Shown: positions 43,520-52,673, counted from the stretch's first letter. The stretch: 64,000 nucleotides of DNA from Microbacter sp049976245 (GCA_049976245.1 JBMFIQ010000004.1:1-64000), one strand, 5' to 3'. Program-made: numbers and translations. The notes: a model not told the origin generated them from the sequence alone.

Positions 43520-44743
43520 ATGCCAAACAACGAAATCATTTTAATCAATATATCGGGCGACGACAAACCCGGCGTCACCACGGCCATCACTTCCATTTTA
43601 GGAAACTACGAAGCAACCATTTTGGATATTGGACAAGCTGACATTCACAACACGTTGTCGCTCGGTATTCTTTTTAGAATGGCTGACAACGTTGACTCGG
43701 GCAATGTGCTTAAGGAAATCCTCTTCAAATGTTCAGAACTCAATGTCAATGTTCGTTTTACTCCGGTTTCAATTGATCGTTACAACAATTGGGTGGTACA
43801 ACAGGGAAAAAATCGTTACATTGTCACGGTGTTAGGCAAAGTAATTACAGCCAAACAATTATCCAAAGTAACAAGCGTTATTGCCGAGCAAAATCTAAAC
43901 ATTGATTCCATCATCCGTCTCACGGGACGACCTTCGTTGGAAATGGATGAATCAAATGCCGTGCGGGCTTGCATTGAACTTTCGGTGCGAGGCAATTTGA
44001 AAGATAAAAATCTTCTTTCCACTGAATTTATGAAATACTCGTCCGAATTGGGCATTGACATCTCTTTCCAAAAAGATGACATGTATCGACGAAACCGCCG
44101 TTTGATTTGCTTTGACATGGATTCCACGCTCATCAAAACAGAAGTGATCGACGAACTGGCCGAACGCGCCGGAGTGGGAGCACAAGTGAGAGCCATCACC
44201 GAATCGGCCATGCATGGAGAAATTGATTTTGAAGAAAGTTTCAAACAACGCATTGCGCTACTCAAGGGATTGGATGAATCCGTATTGGAAGAGATTGCCC
44301 ACAAACTTCCCATCATGGATGGCGCGGAACGATTGATCACCACGTTGAAAAAAATTGGATTCAAAGTGGCCATTCTTTCCGGTGGATTCACCTATTTCGG
44401 CAATTACTTGAAACGACTCTTTGATGTCGATTACATGTATGCCAACGAATTGGAAATTATTGACGGAAAATTGACGGGAAAACACATTGGCGACATTATT
44501 GACGGAAAACGCAAAGCTGAATTGCTGAAACTCATCGCACAAGTTGAAAAAATTGAATTGGAACAAATCATTGCCGTCGGGGACGGAGCCAATGATCTTC
44601 CGATGTTAAATTTAGCCGGATTGGGAATCGCCTTTCATGCCAAACCCAAAGTCAAGGCCAATGCGCAACAATCCCTTTCAACCATTGGCCTGGACGGCAT
44701 TTTATATTTTCTCGGCTTCAGAGATTTTCACATTGAGAAATAG
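43520..44743 (+). CDS. serB: Phosphoserine phosphatase with N-terminal ACT domains
   Basis: Last step of serine synthesis: phosphoserine to serine. The HAD domain starts near residue 195 with the nucleophile motif CFDMDSTLIKTEVIDELA. It continues with LSGGFTYF (motif II) and IAVGDGANDLPMLNLAG (motif III/IV). Residues about 1-180 contain two ACT-like regulatory domains (first: LINISGDDKPGVTTAIT), as in mycobacterial SerB, where they mediate feedback. Length is 407. It lies 87 bp after the phosphoesterase and 84 bp before pdxH. Confidence 0.95.
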   Translation: MPNNEIILINISGDDKPGVTTAITSILGNYEATILDIGQADIHNTLSLGILFRMADNVDSGNVLKEILFKCSELNVNVRFTPVSIDRYNNWVVQQGKNRYIVTVLGKVITAKQLSKVTSVIAEQNLNIDSIIRLTGRPSLEMDESNAVRACIELSVRGNLKDKNLLSTEFMKYSSELGIDISFQKDDMYRRNRRLICFDMDSTLIKTEVIDELAERAGVGAQVRAITESAMHGEIDFEESFKQRIALLKGLDESVLEEIAHKLPIMDGAERLITTLKKIGFKVAILSGGFTYFGNYLKRLFDVDYMYANELEIIDGKLTGKHIGDIIDGKRKAELLKLIAQVEKIELEQIIAVGDGANDLPMLNLAGLGIAFHAKPKVKANAQQSLSTIGLDGILYFLGFRDFHIEK

Positions 44744-44827
44744 AAAAAAAAAAAGAGCCGTTCATCTTCGAGTAAAGCACATTCATTTCAAAGGTCAATC
44801 ATTTTTTTTTGCAAAAAACAAGGCACA

Positions 44828-45460
44828 ATGCATTTAGAAGAAATCAGGAAAAATTACTTTCAGGGTGAACTTGACGAATCACAATTGGAAGAAAATCCCT
44901 TTGCCCTATTCGAAAAATGGCTTGCTGATGCTTTTGAACGAAACGAATCGGAACCAACGGCCATGACCATTGCCACGGTAGATGAAGAACATAAACCTCA
45001 TGCCCGAATGGTTTTACTCAAAGAAATGACACCTGAAGGATTCTGTTTCTTTACAAATTACGAAAGTCACAAGGCACAACAACTATTTGTCAATAAACAT
45101 GTTGCTTTGGTATTTTACTGGCCTTCCATCGAGCGGCAGGTACGTATTGAAGGCATCGCCAAAAAAATGAATGAAGAGAGTTCCACTGATTATTTTCATA
45201 AGCGGCCGCTCGAAAGTCAGCTCGGCGCTTGGGCTTCGCCGCAAAGCAGGATCATTCCTTCACGTCAATTACTTGAACATCAATTCAATGAATATCGTAA
45301 AAAATTTGGCGAACAAGTGCCGAAACCGCCATTTTGGGGAGGATTTCTAATAAGTCCAACCCTTTTTGAATTCTGGCAGGGACGCCCAAACCGACTGCAC
45401 GATCGCATTGAGTATGTCAAAGCACAAAATCAATGGCAAATGCATCGATTAGCACCTTAA
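44828..45460 (+). CDS. pdxH: Pyridoxamine 5'-phosphate oxidase
   Basis: FMN-dependent enzyme that oxidises PNP or PMP to PLP. The 210 residues have the N-terminal YFQGELDES segment, FMN-binding ARMVLLKEMTPEGFCFFTNY (about 58-78), and SQLGAWASPQSRIIPSR. The C-terminal signature FWQGRPNRLHDRIEY and the last residues MHRLAP are exactly as in the family. PLP is the cofactor of several enzymes in this window, including the aminotransferases at 47.5 and 63 kb. It sits 84 bp after serB on the same strand. Confidence 0.96.
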   Translation: MHLEEIRKNYFQGELDESQLEENPFALFEKWLADAFERNESEPTAMTIATVDEEHKPHARMVLLKEMTPEGFCFFTNYESHKAQQLFVNKHVALVFYWPSIERQVRIEGIAKKMNEESSTDYFHKRPLESQLGAWASPQSRIIPSRQLLEHQFNEYRKKFGEQVPKPPFWGGFLISPTLFEFWQGRPNRLHDRIEYVKAQNQWQMHRLAP

Positions 45461-45566
45461 ACCAAACCCAACATGCATCAAAAGATGATTTGTAAAATTG
45501 AGGTTCATTTTTTCAAAGATCCCTTTACAGAAACCATAAACTTTGCAAAACGTTAAAAGGGGTTTT

Positions 45567-45597
45567 TTGACGATCTTGTCAGATTGTTATACCTTTG
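45567..45597 (+). promoter_or_regulatory. Predicted thiL promoter
   Basis: TTG (45567-45569), a 20-bp spacer and TACCTTTG (45590-45597). It would give a leader of about 95 nt before thiL. I looked for the conserved TPP-riboswitch segments in that leader and did not see them. Confidence 0.55.
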
Positions 45598-45700
45598 TAA
45601 AAAATATTTATCCATCGGCAAAATCCCTTGTAACCGAGAAGATCAAAGCAATCAATTCAACCAAAGAATGATTGGTTTCCAAACCAAATGAAAAAAGAAA

Positions 45701-46756
45701 ATGGAAAAACGCACGGAAATAGCTCAGTTAGGCGAGTTTGAACTGATACGGCAACTGACGGCCTCTTTTCAAACTAAAAATTCCTCCACCATAAAAGGAG
45801 TGAACGACGATGCTGCTGTGCTTCATTATGGTGAAAAAGAAATACTTGTCACCACCGATCTGCTACTGGAAGGAATTCATTTTGATTTAATGTATACCCC
45901 TTTAAAACATCTTGGGTACAAAGCCGCCGTAGTCAACTTTTCCGACATTTATGCCATGAACGGCTTTCCCAAACAACTGACTGTCTCATTAGGAATTTCC
46001 AAACGCTTTTCAGTCGAGGATGTTCAAACCATTTATGAAGGCATCCGTTTAGCCTGCGATCGTTATGGCGTTGACCTGATTGGAGGCGATACTTCGGCTT
46101 CAATGACGGGTTTGATGCTTTCGTTGACATGCATCGGCGAAGCCGAAAAAGATCAAATCGTCTATCGAAATACGGCCAAAGAAAATGATTTGATTTGTGT
46201 AACCGGCGATTTAGGAGCAGCTTACATGGGACTTCAACTGCTGGAACGCGAAAAATATGTTTTCAACGGCAATCCCGATGTACAGCCCGATTTCAGCGGC
46301 AAAGATTATTTGCTTGAGCGACAACTGAAACCGGAAGCAAAAAAAGAGATTATCGAACTGTTTCACGACAGAAACATCATCCCTACCTCCATGATTGATA
46401 TTTCTGACGGACTTTCATCCGAAATTCTTCATCTTTGTCATCAAAGCCAAACCGGATGTCGCCTTTACGAAGAGCGCATTCCCATTGACTATCAAACTGC
46501 AGTCATGGCAGAAGAACTCAACATGAATTTGGTCACGGCGGCAATGAACGGTGGCGAGGATTATGAGTTGCTCTTCACATTACCCATGACCATGCACGAA
46601 CTGGTTGAAACATTGGAAGACGTTACATTGATCGGATACATAACAAAAAAAGAGTTGGGTTGCCGTTTGATCACGCGTGACGAACAGGAATTTGACATCA
46701 AAGCACAAGGTTGGAACATGACTCAACCTCCTTCAAATCCCGATACAAAACAATAA
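45701..46756 (+). CDS. thiL: Thiamine-monophosphate kinase
   Basis: Phosphorylates TMP to the active cofactor TPP. The 351-residue PurM-like fold has the metal/ATP segments NDDAAVL (about 34-40), TTDLLLEGIHFD, LIGGDTSAS and the late GGEDYELLFTLP, which are the family's diagnostic motifs. The C-terminal segment (VTLIGYITKK) is also typical. It has its own predicted promoter and is followed after 28 bp by a copy of the repeated leader and rpiB. Confidence 0.95.
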   Translation: MEKRTEIAQLGEFELIRQLTASFQTKNSSTIKGVNDDAAVLHYGEKEILVTTDLLLEGIHFDLMYTPLKHLGYKAAVVNFSDIYAMNGFPKQLTVSLGISKRFSVEDVQTIYEGIRLACDRYGVDLIGGDTSASMTGLMLSLTCIGEAEKDQIVYRNTAKENDLICVTGDLGAAYMGLQLLEREKYVFNGNPDVQPDFSGKDYLLERQLKPEAKKEIIELFHDRNIIPTSMIDISDGLSSEILHLCHQSQTGCRLYEERIPIDYQTAVMAEELNMNLVTAAMNGGEDYELLFTLPMTMHELVETLEDVTLIGYITKKELGCRLITRDEQEFDIKAQGWNMTQPPSNPDTKQ

Positions 46757-46785
46757 ACAAACATCATAAATCATTCCTGTTGCTA

Positions 46786-46870
46786 TGAAACGAGCCAAAA
46801 AAAACTTACGCTCAAATGAATGGTTATTTGGCGAGTTCCATACGACTTTAATAAAAGAAAACAAAACCAC
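46786..46870 (+). repeat. Leader repeat copy 4, upstream of rpiB
   Basis: It opens with TGAAACGAGCCAAAAAAA and runs through CGCTCAAATGAATGG and TATTTGGCGAGTTCCATACG to an A-rich end directly before ATG at 46871. It lacks one base relative to the copies at 15926-16011 and 19278-19367 just after GAGCCA. No consensus promoter is seen between thiL and the element. Confidence 0.75.
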
Positions 46871-47326
46871 ATGAAACCTTTGAACGAACTACGCATTGCT
46901 ATTGCTTGCGATCATGCAGGATTTGATCGTAAAACAGGATTAATTCCGTGGTTAACAGAACATGTGGCCATTCTTCACGATTTCGGCACCTACTCATCCG
47001 ATAGCTGCGATTATCCTGATTTTGGCCATCCGTTAGCCGATGCCGTCGAAAAAGGGGAATATGACTTCGGCATTGCCATTTGTGGAAGTGGTAATGGAAT
47101 TAACATGACCGTCAACAAACATCAAGGCATTCGGGCAGCTCTTTGCTGGACTCCCGAACTGGCCTCATTAGCCCGACAACACAACAACGCCAATATTTTA
47201 TCGCTTCCCGGACGTTTCATCAACAATGATCTGGCCATTGAAATGACACAAATTTTTCTGACCACCGATTTTGAAGGCGGCAGACACCAACGACGAATTG
47301 ACAAAATTCCACTTACTTCAAAGTAA
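46871..47326 (+). CDS. rpiB: Ribose 5-phosphate isomerase B
   Basis: Interconverts ribose 5-phosphate and ribulose 5-phosphate in the non-oxidative pentose phosphate pathway. The start MKPLNELRIAIACDHAGFD gives 151 residues. The phosphate-binding CDHAGF, the catalytic-Cys region AICGSGNGI and the helix segment SLARQHNNANIL with the Arg-rich tail FEGGRHQRRID match RpiB. An upstream in-frame start (46820) lies inside the repeated leader and is rejected. Its pathway partner rpe is at 55.9 kb. Confidence 0.95.
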   Translation: MKPLNELRIAIACDHAGFDRKTGLIPWLTEHVAILHDFGTYSSDSCDYPDFGHPLADAVEKGEYDFGIAICGSGNGINMTVNKHQGIRAALCWTPELASLARQHNNANILSLPGRFINNDLAIEMTQIFLTTDFEGGRHQRRIDKIPLTSK

Positions 47327-47454
47327 AAAATCCATAAATCGTTGCCGAAAAATACGATATGAACGCTTTACAAATTTGTGCCCCAAACAATTTATCAATC
47401 CATAACCGTCATTGGTCATTTTTTATGGTTGACTGATGCTAAAAATCAAAATCA

Positions 47455-48585
47455 ATGAAGCCTTTCGATGTATATCCTTTATTTGACATTGAAATAGTTG
47501 AAGGCAAAGGATGCAAAACATACGACACAAAAGGAAACGAATACCTTGACTTGTACGGCGGTCATGCCGTGATTTCGATAGGTCATACCCATCCTCATTA
47601 CATCAAACGAATCACCGATCAACTGCAAAAAATAGGATTCTATTCCAATTCGGTGCATAATCGGCTTCAAGAAGCATTGGCCGGAAAGTTAGGTCAGGCA
47701 TCAGGATATGAAAACTATGCGCTTTTCCTGATCAATTCCGGAGCTGAAGCCAATGAAAATGCTATTAAACTTGCGTCGTTTTACAACGGACGCAAACGAA
47801 TCATTGCATTCAATAAAAGCTTTCACGGCAGAACTTCGGCAGCGGTCCGCGTCACCGACAATCCAAAAATCATTGCTCCTGTTAATGTGGGACTTGATGT
47901 GACATTTCTTGCCATGAACGATTTTGAAGCCGTCACAAAAGAACTGAACAAAGAAGATGTTTCGGCTGTCATCATCGAAGGCATTCAAGGTGTTGGAGGC
48001 ATCCAACTTCCTGACACTCATTTTTTGAAACATCTCAGTCGTGAATGCAAACGCACCAACACGGTGTTAATTTTGGACGAAATACAATCAGGTTATGGGC
48101 GAAGCGGTCGCTTTTTTGCGCATCAATATGCTGACATTCAACCAGATCTAATCACAGTTGCCAAAGGAATGGGAAACGGTTTCCCCATTGGAGGTGTACT
48201 GATCGCCCCACATTTTCAGGCCGTTCATGGTCAGTTGGGCACCACTTTTGGTGGAAATCATTTAGCCTGTGCCGCCGCTTTAGCTGTATTGGAAGTCATG
48301 CAAGAAGAAGATCTCATTACCAATGCACGCCAGGTTGGCTCCTTTTTAATCAACGAACTCAACGCTTTCCCAAAAATCAAAGAAGTACGAGGCTTGGGAC
48401 TGATGATCGGCATTGAAATGGATCACCCTATCTCAGAGCTGCGACGCAAATTGTTATTTGAACAAAAAATCTTTACCGGCAGCAGCGGAACTCATGTCAT
48501 CAGACTTTTACCGCCGCTTTGCTTGTCGCACGAGGAAGCACTCCTCTTTTTAGAACGATTTGAGAAAACAATTCGGGACTTATAA
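47455..48585 (+). CDS. argD: Acetylornithine aminotransferase family protein
   Basis: PLP-dependent class III aminotransferase of 376 residues. Family segments are NEYLDLYGGHAVISIGHTHP, LINSGAEANENAIKLA, FHGRTSAAVRVT and VLILDEIQSGYGRSG. The PLP Lys is in TVAKGMGNGFPIGGVL. The small size and N-terminus fit the ArgD subgroup of arginine synthesis; in Bacteroidetes the natural substrate is often the N-succinyl form. No other arg genes are adjacent, so the exact substrate is an inference. It lies 9 nt before the LutA-like gene (separated by 15 bp from its ATG). Confidence 0.85.
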   Translation: MKPFDVYPLFDIEIVEGKGCKTYDTKGNEYLDLYGGHAVISIGHTHPHYIKRITDQLQKIGFYSNSVHNRLQEALAGKLGQASGYENYALFLINSGAEANENAIKLASFYNGRKRIIAFNKSFHGRTSAAVRVTDNPKIIAPVNVGLDVTFLAMNDFEAVTKELNKEDVSAVIIEGIQGVGGIQLPDTHFLKHLSRECKRTNTVLILDEIQSGYGRSGRFFAHQYADIQPDLITVAKGMGNGFPIGGVLIAPHFQAVHGQLGTTFGGNHLACAAALAVLEVMQEEDLITNARQVGSFLINELNAFPKIKEVRGLGLMIGIEMDHPISELRRKLLFEQKIFTGSSGTHVIRLLPPLCLSHEEALLFLERFEKTIRDL

Positions 48586-48600
48586 CTTCAATCATTGCCA

Positions 48601-49335
48601 ATGAAAAAAGTGCAACTGTTCATTCCCTGCTTCATCGATCAATTCTATCCACACATTGGCTTCAACACCATCAAAATTTTGGAAAAAGCAGGATGCGAAG
48701 TCCATTACAATCCAAACCAAACCTGTTGCGGCCAACCTGCTTTCAACAGCGGCTATTGGGATGAATCCCGCCGACTGGCCATCAAGTTTCTTGACGATTT
48801 TTCGGAAAATATTCCCATCGTTTCTCCATCTGCATCCTGCGCAGGGTTTGTTTTGAAAGATTATCCCAAATTGTTGAAAAACGAAACCGCATTGCTGCAA
48901 CAACACCAACAAATCCGCCAAAACCTCTTTGAACTGTCCGACTTCTTGGTCAACGAGTTGCATGTTATCAATTTCAATGCTTCGTTTTTTCACAAAGTGA
49001 CTTATCACGATTCATGCTCAGCACTCAGAGGATACGGCATCAAAACAGAACCCCGCCTTTTATTGCAACAGGTCAAAGGACTTGAACTTGTTGAAATGAA
49101 TGAAAGTGAGGAATGCTGCGGATTTGGAGGCACTTTTTCAGTCAAAAACAAACACATTTCCTCTGCCATGGTTGCCAACAAAGTGAAAAACGGATTGGAA
49201 AGTGGAGCTGAATTCATTGTTACAACAGAGGCTTCGTGTGCCATGAATATGGAAGGATATTCCCGCAAAAACAAACTTCCCGTCAAAATCATTCATTTAA
49301 CCGATATTTTGTCACAATTTGACGATGCAGATTGA
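48601..49335 (+). CDS. LutA/LldE-type (Fe-S)-binding cysteine-rich protein
   Basis: A 244-residue protein with two CCG-domain motifs: NQTCCGQPAFNSGY (about residues 39-52) and ECCGFGGTFSVKN (about 175-187). They are spaced as in LutA/LldE/GlpC-type subunits that use [4Fe-4S] or related centres in lactate or glycolate oxidation. The start at MKKVQLFIPC is preferred over a TTG two codons earlier. LutB and LutC do not follow; an ornithine-type aminotransferase precedes it by 15 bp. The partner subunits must be elsewhere, or the protein serves another oxidoreductase. Confidence 0.85.
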   Translation: MKKVQLFIPCFIDQFYPHIGFNTIKILEKAGCEVHYNPNQTCCGQPAFNSGYWDESRRLAIKFLDDFSENIPIVSPSASCAGFVLKDYPKLLKNETALLQQHQQIRQNLFELSDFLVNELHVINFNASFFHKVTYHDSCSALRGYGIKTEPRLLLQQVKGLELVEMNESEECCGFGGTFSVKNKHISSAMVANKVKNGLESGAEFIVTTEASCAMNMEGYSRKNKLPVKIIHLTDILSQFDDAD

Positions 49336-49389
49336 ATGATAAATTATATTAATTAGAGAATTATTTCTTCATTAACAAAACACTTTCCA

Positions 49390-49419
49390 TTGTTTTGATC
49401 CAAAAAAACCGTATCTTTG
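49390..49419 (+). promoter_or_regulatory. Predicted gapA promoter
   Basis: TTG (49390-49392), a 19-bp spacer and TATCTTTG (49412-49419), an excellent match to the Bacteroidetes consensus and the best in the window. The gapA ATG follows 40 bp later. Confidence 0.7.
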
Positions 49420-49458
49420 CAGTAATTATTAATAATCAACCATTAAAAAATTAAGAAC

Positions 49459-50457
49459 ATGATTAAAGTAGGTATTAACGGGTTTGGCCGCATCGGACGT
49501 TTGGTTTTCCGTGCTGCCTTAACAAAGAAAGAGATTGAGATCGTAGGGATTAATGACCTAATTGACGTTGACTACATGGCTTATATGCTAAAATACGATT
49601 CAGTTCACGGTCAATTTGATGGTAGCATTGAAATTAAAGATGGAAAATTGGTTGTCAATGGACATGCCATTCGCGTTACAGCTGAAAAAGATCCTGCCAA
49701 CTTGAAATGGAACGAAGTTGGCGCAGAATATGTAGTGGAATCCACCGGATTGTTTTTGACCAAAGAAAAAGCCGGCGCTCACATTGCAGCAGGAGCAAAA
49801 CGTGTTGTCATGTCAGCTCCATCCAAAGATGACACACCAATGTTTGTAATGGGTGTCAACCATAAAAATTATGCAGGAGAACCCATTGTTTCCAATGCAT
49901 CATGCACAACAAACTGTTTAGCTCCATTAGCTAAAGTAATTCACGACAAATTTGGCATTGTTGAAGGTTTAATGACAACCGTTCACTCAGTAACCGCTAC
50001 GCAAAAAACCGTTGACGGCCCGTCACACAAAGATTGGAGAGGAGGCCGTGCTTCTGCAGGGAACATCATTCCGTCATCGACAGGCGCAGCAAAAGCTGTA
50101 GGAAAAGTCATTCCCTCGTTAAACGGAAAATTAACAGGGATGTCATTACGCGTGCCAACGTTGGATGTGTCCGTGGTTGATTTAACTTGCCGTCTCGAAA
50201 AAAGCGCCACATACGAAGAAATTTGCAAAGCAATGAAAGATGCAGCCGAAGGCGAATTAAAAGGCATCGTAGGATATACCGAAGATGATGTGGTATCATC
50301 CGACTTTATCCATGAAGCCCGCACCTCGGTATTTGACGCCAAAGCCGGTATCATGCTGAATCCTAACTTTGTCAAATTAGTTTCCTGGTACGACAACGAG
50401 TGGGGTTATTCCAACAAAGTAGTTGAATTGATTCAACACATGGCAACCGTTAAATAA
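49459..50457 (+). CDS. gapA: Glyceraldehyde-3-phosphate dehydrogenase, type I
   Basis: Glycolytic enzyme that makes 1,3-bisphosphoglycerate with NAD. The 332 residues open with the NAD-binding VGINGFGRIGRLVFRA. The active site SNASCTTNCLAPL (catalytic Cys near residue 151), the phosphate site TVHSVTATQKTVDGPS and the C-terminal SWYDNEWGYSNKVVEL are intact. It is monocistronic, with a strong promoter and a strong terminator, as expected for a highly expressed gene. Confidence 0.98.
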   Translation: MIKVGINGFGRIGRLVFRAALTKKEIEIVGINDLIDVDYMAYMLKYDSVHGQFDGSIEIKDGKLVVNGHAIRVTAEKDPANLKWNEVGAEYVVESTGLFLTKEKAGAHIAAGAKRVVMSAPSKDDTPMFVMGVNHKNYAGEPIVSNASCTTNCLAPLAKVIHDKFGIVEGLMTTVHSVTATQKTVDGPSHKDWRGGRASAGNIIPSSTGAAKAVGKVIPSLNGKLTGMSLRVPTLDVSVVDLTCRLEKSATYEEICKAMKDAAEGELKGIVGYTEDDVVSSDFIHEARTSVFDAKAGIMLNPNFVKLVSWYDNEWGYSNKVVELIQHMATVK

Positions 50458-50478
50458 TTTTGCTTAGAATCATTGTAT

Positions 50479-50513
50479 GAAGCCGCCTCCAAAAGGTGGC
50501 TTCCTCTTTTTTT
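50479..50513 (+). terminator. Rho-independent terminator of gapA
   Basis: A 9-bp stem GAAGCCGCC (50479-50487) with GGTGGCTTC (50495-50503), one G-U pair, is followed by a T-rich run to 50513. It lies 22 bp after the gapA stop. Confidence 0.85.
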
Positions 50514-50562
50514 CGACGAACTGTTCTTTAACATTTCGCCCTGAAAAATTGCACCACCTGCA

Positions 50563-50695
50563 GAGCTTCATCAACACAACTTCAACAACCTGAAGCTCAA
50601 TAATTTAAATTACGCTCTTTGAAAAACGGCAGAAAAAAAGAACATCATGTTTTGACCGATCACCACACACATGACGTCATCGCATCAAACATGAT
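50563..50695 (+). promoter_or_regulatory. Inverted repeats in the mutA leader
   Basis: Three inverted repeats lie between the gapA terminator and mutA. GAGCTTCA/TGAAGCTC are at 50563-50570 and 50591-50598. ATCATGTTTTGA/TCAAACATGAT (one bulged T) are at 50644-50655 and 50685-50695. Nested inside the latter is the 10-bp palindrome ATGACGTCAT at 50671-50680. They could be operators or RNA hairpins. No B12-riboswitch core was seen. Confidence 0.4.
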
Positions 50696-50734
50696 CAGGC
50701 TTAACAAAAATCTATAAACACTAAACAAAAAGAG

Positions 50735-52624
50735 ATGAATCAAACACATTCTTTATTTTCTGAATTTCCACCCGTTTCCACGCAAGAATGGATGGACAAA
50801 ATCAATGCAGACCTGAAAGGGGCTGACTTTAATAAAAAATTAGTCTGGCACACCAATGAAGGTTTTGATGTACAGCCCTTCTATCGCAAAGAAGATTTGA
50901 CTGGGCTTCAAACTATTGCTGAAAATCCTGGAAAATTTCCTTATGTCAGAGGAACAAAACAAACCAATCAATGGCGCATCCGTCAAAAAGTGCATGTTTG
51001 CAAACAATGCGCAGATACCGCACTGGACAAAATCGTTGCAATGATTGAAAACGGAATCACTGCCATAGATATTTCATTCGACAATAATGCGGTCAATGCC
51101 GAAATTCTGAAAAAACTACTCAAACATGTCGATTTAACAAAAATCGAGCTGCACTTGGACACTTGTGTCATGTCGGCCGTCACTTTGGTCAATCTGTTGG
51201 TGGATTACGTCAAAGATCAACACATCGACCCAAAAAAGGTGTACGGATCCATCAATTTTGATCCGATCGGGCATCGACTGATTGAAGGGAAAAAGGTGGA
51301 CAAGCTCATTGATCGCTATGCCGCTTTACTTTCTGCTTCGGAATACCTTCCAAAATTCAGAACCGTCACCGTCAATCCGGTTCTTCTAAATAATGCGGGA
51401 GCTTACATTTATCAGGAACTCGGCTACGCCTTAGCTTGGGGAAATGACCTGTTGGCTAATCTCGTAGAGAAAGGCTTTAACGCAGAAAAAACCGGTAAAA
51501 AGATGATTTTTAATTTTGGCGTCTCGTCCAACTATTTTATGGAGATTGCCAAATTTAGAGCAGCACGGTTTTTATGGAGCAACATTGTCTTTGCTTACGG
51601 CGAAAAATGCCCCAATCAATGCAAAAACAACGAACCCGACGGGTTGGAACGCTGTGCTTCCAAAATGGTGATTCATGCCCAAACCTCACAATGGAACATG
51701 ACGGTTTATGATTCGTATGTCAACATGCTTCGCACACAAACCGAAGCCATGTCAGCCGTCATTGGCGGAGTCAATTCATTGACCGTGCTTCCTTTTGATA
51801 TTTCCTACAAACAACCGGATAATTTTTCAGAACGCATTGCAAGAAATCAGCAATTGCTCCTCAAAGAAGAAAGTCATTTTGACAAAGTTACCGATCCGGG
51901 AGCCGGCTCTTACTACATTGAAAACTTAACACAATCAATAGCCAATCAGGCCTGGAAATTATTTTTGGAAGTGGAAGAAAAAGGCGGATTCATAGCTCAA
52001 CTTGAGTCCGGGATTGTTCAGCAAGCCGTAAACGAAACCAATAAAAATAGAAGAAAAGCCATTGCCACACGACGTGAAATTCTCTTAGGCACCAATCAGT
52101 ACCCAAATTTCAACGAAACAATGATTGAAAAAATAGAAGAATCATTCACGAATGGATGCCAACCACAACCCGAAATCGTCACCCTCGATCTAAAACGAGG
52201 ATCTGCTGAATTTGAAACATTGCGATTAGCTACCGAAAAATCAGGCAAAAGGCCTAAAGTATTCTTGTTAACCATTGGGAATATGGCCATGCGACTAGCC
52301 AGAGCACAATTTTCGAGCAATTTCTTTGGTTGTGCCGGATATCAGATCATCGATAATCTTGGATTCTCCAACATTGCTGAAGGAATCGACGCAGCTAAAA
52401 AACATCAGGCTGACATCGTCGTCTTGTGTTCAAGCGATGAAGAATATGATCAATATGCTCCTCAAGCACAATCGCTCTTGGGTTCTTCTGCCATTTTGGT
52501 CATTGCCGGAGCTCCCGCCTGCATGGAAACATTAAAAACGCAAGGAATCACTGAATTTATTCATATTCGTTCCAACGTATTGGAAACATTGCAACATTTT
52601 CATCGGCTTTTGAACATTGGTTAA
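50735..52624 (+). CDS. mutA: Methylmalonyl-CoA mutase small (beta) subunit
   Basis: Non-catalytic subunit of the heterodimeric B12 enzyme that interconverts succinyl-CoA and (R)-methylmalonyl-CoA, key to propionate formation. The 629 residues have the TIM-barrel part (LRTQTEAMSAVIGGVNSLTVLPFD) and a C-terminal flavodoxin-like domain. In that domain the cobalamin-binding DxHxxG motif is missing (IGNMAMRLARAQ instead), as expected for the small subunit. It is followed 49 bp later by mutB. The gene for the chaperone MeaB is not in the window. Confidence 0.95.
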   Translation: MNQTHSLFSEFPPVSTQEWMDKINADLKGADFNKKLVWHTNEGFDVQPFYRKEDLTGLQTIAENPGKFPYVRGTKQTNQWRIRQKVHVCKQCADTALDKIVAMIENGITAIDISFDNNAVNAEILKKLLKHVDLTKIELHLDTCVMSAVTLVNLLVDYVKDQHIDPKKVYGSINFDPIGHRLIEGKKVDKLIDRYAALLSASEYLPKFRTVTVNPVLLNNAGAYIYQELGYALAWGNDLLANLVEKGFNAEKTGKKMIFNFGVSSNYFMEIAKFRAARFLWSNIVFAYGEKCPNQCKNNEPDGLERCASKMVIHAQTSQWNMTVYDSYVNMLRTQTEAMSAVIGGVNSLTVLPFDISYKQPDNFSERIARNQQLLLKEESHFDKVTDPGAGSYYIENLTQSIANQAWKLFLEVEEKGGFIAQLESGIVQQAVNETNKNRRKAIATRREILLGTNQYPNFNETMIEKIEESFTNGCQPQPEIVTLDLKRGSAEFETLRLATEKSGKRPKVFLLTIGNMAMRLARAQFSSNFFGCAGYQIIDNLGFSNIAEGIDAAKKHQADIVVLCSSDEEYDQYAPQAQSLLGSSAILVIAGAPACMETLKTQGITEFIHIRSNVLETLQHFHRLLNIG

Positions 52625-52673
52625 CTCACATCAATGAAAAACAATAGCTATAAACACTACAAAACAAAAGATC

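Noticed and set aside
43816..44391. 191-codon ORF antisense to serB
   Set aside because: Lies entirely opposite the conserved SerB catalytic domain, has no recognisable motif and mirrors the codon usage of serB.
45598..45700. Possible TPP riboswitch before thiL
   Set aside because: The conserved CUGAGA and the second TPP-binding segment are not present.
50514..50734. Possible cobalamin riboswitch before mutAB
   Set aside because: No B12-box-like GCCACTG sequence or receptor core was seen; only inverted repeats of other sequence.
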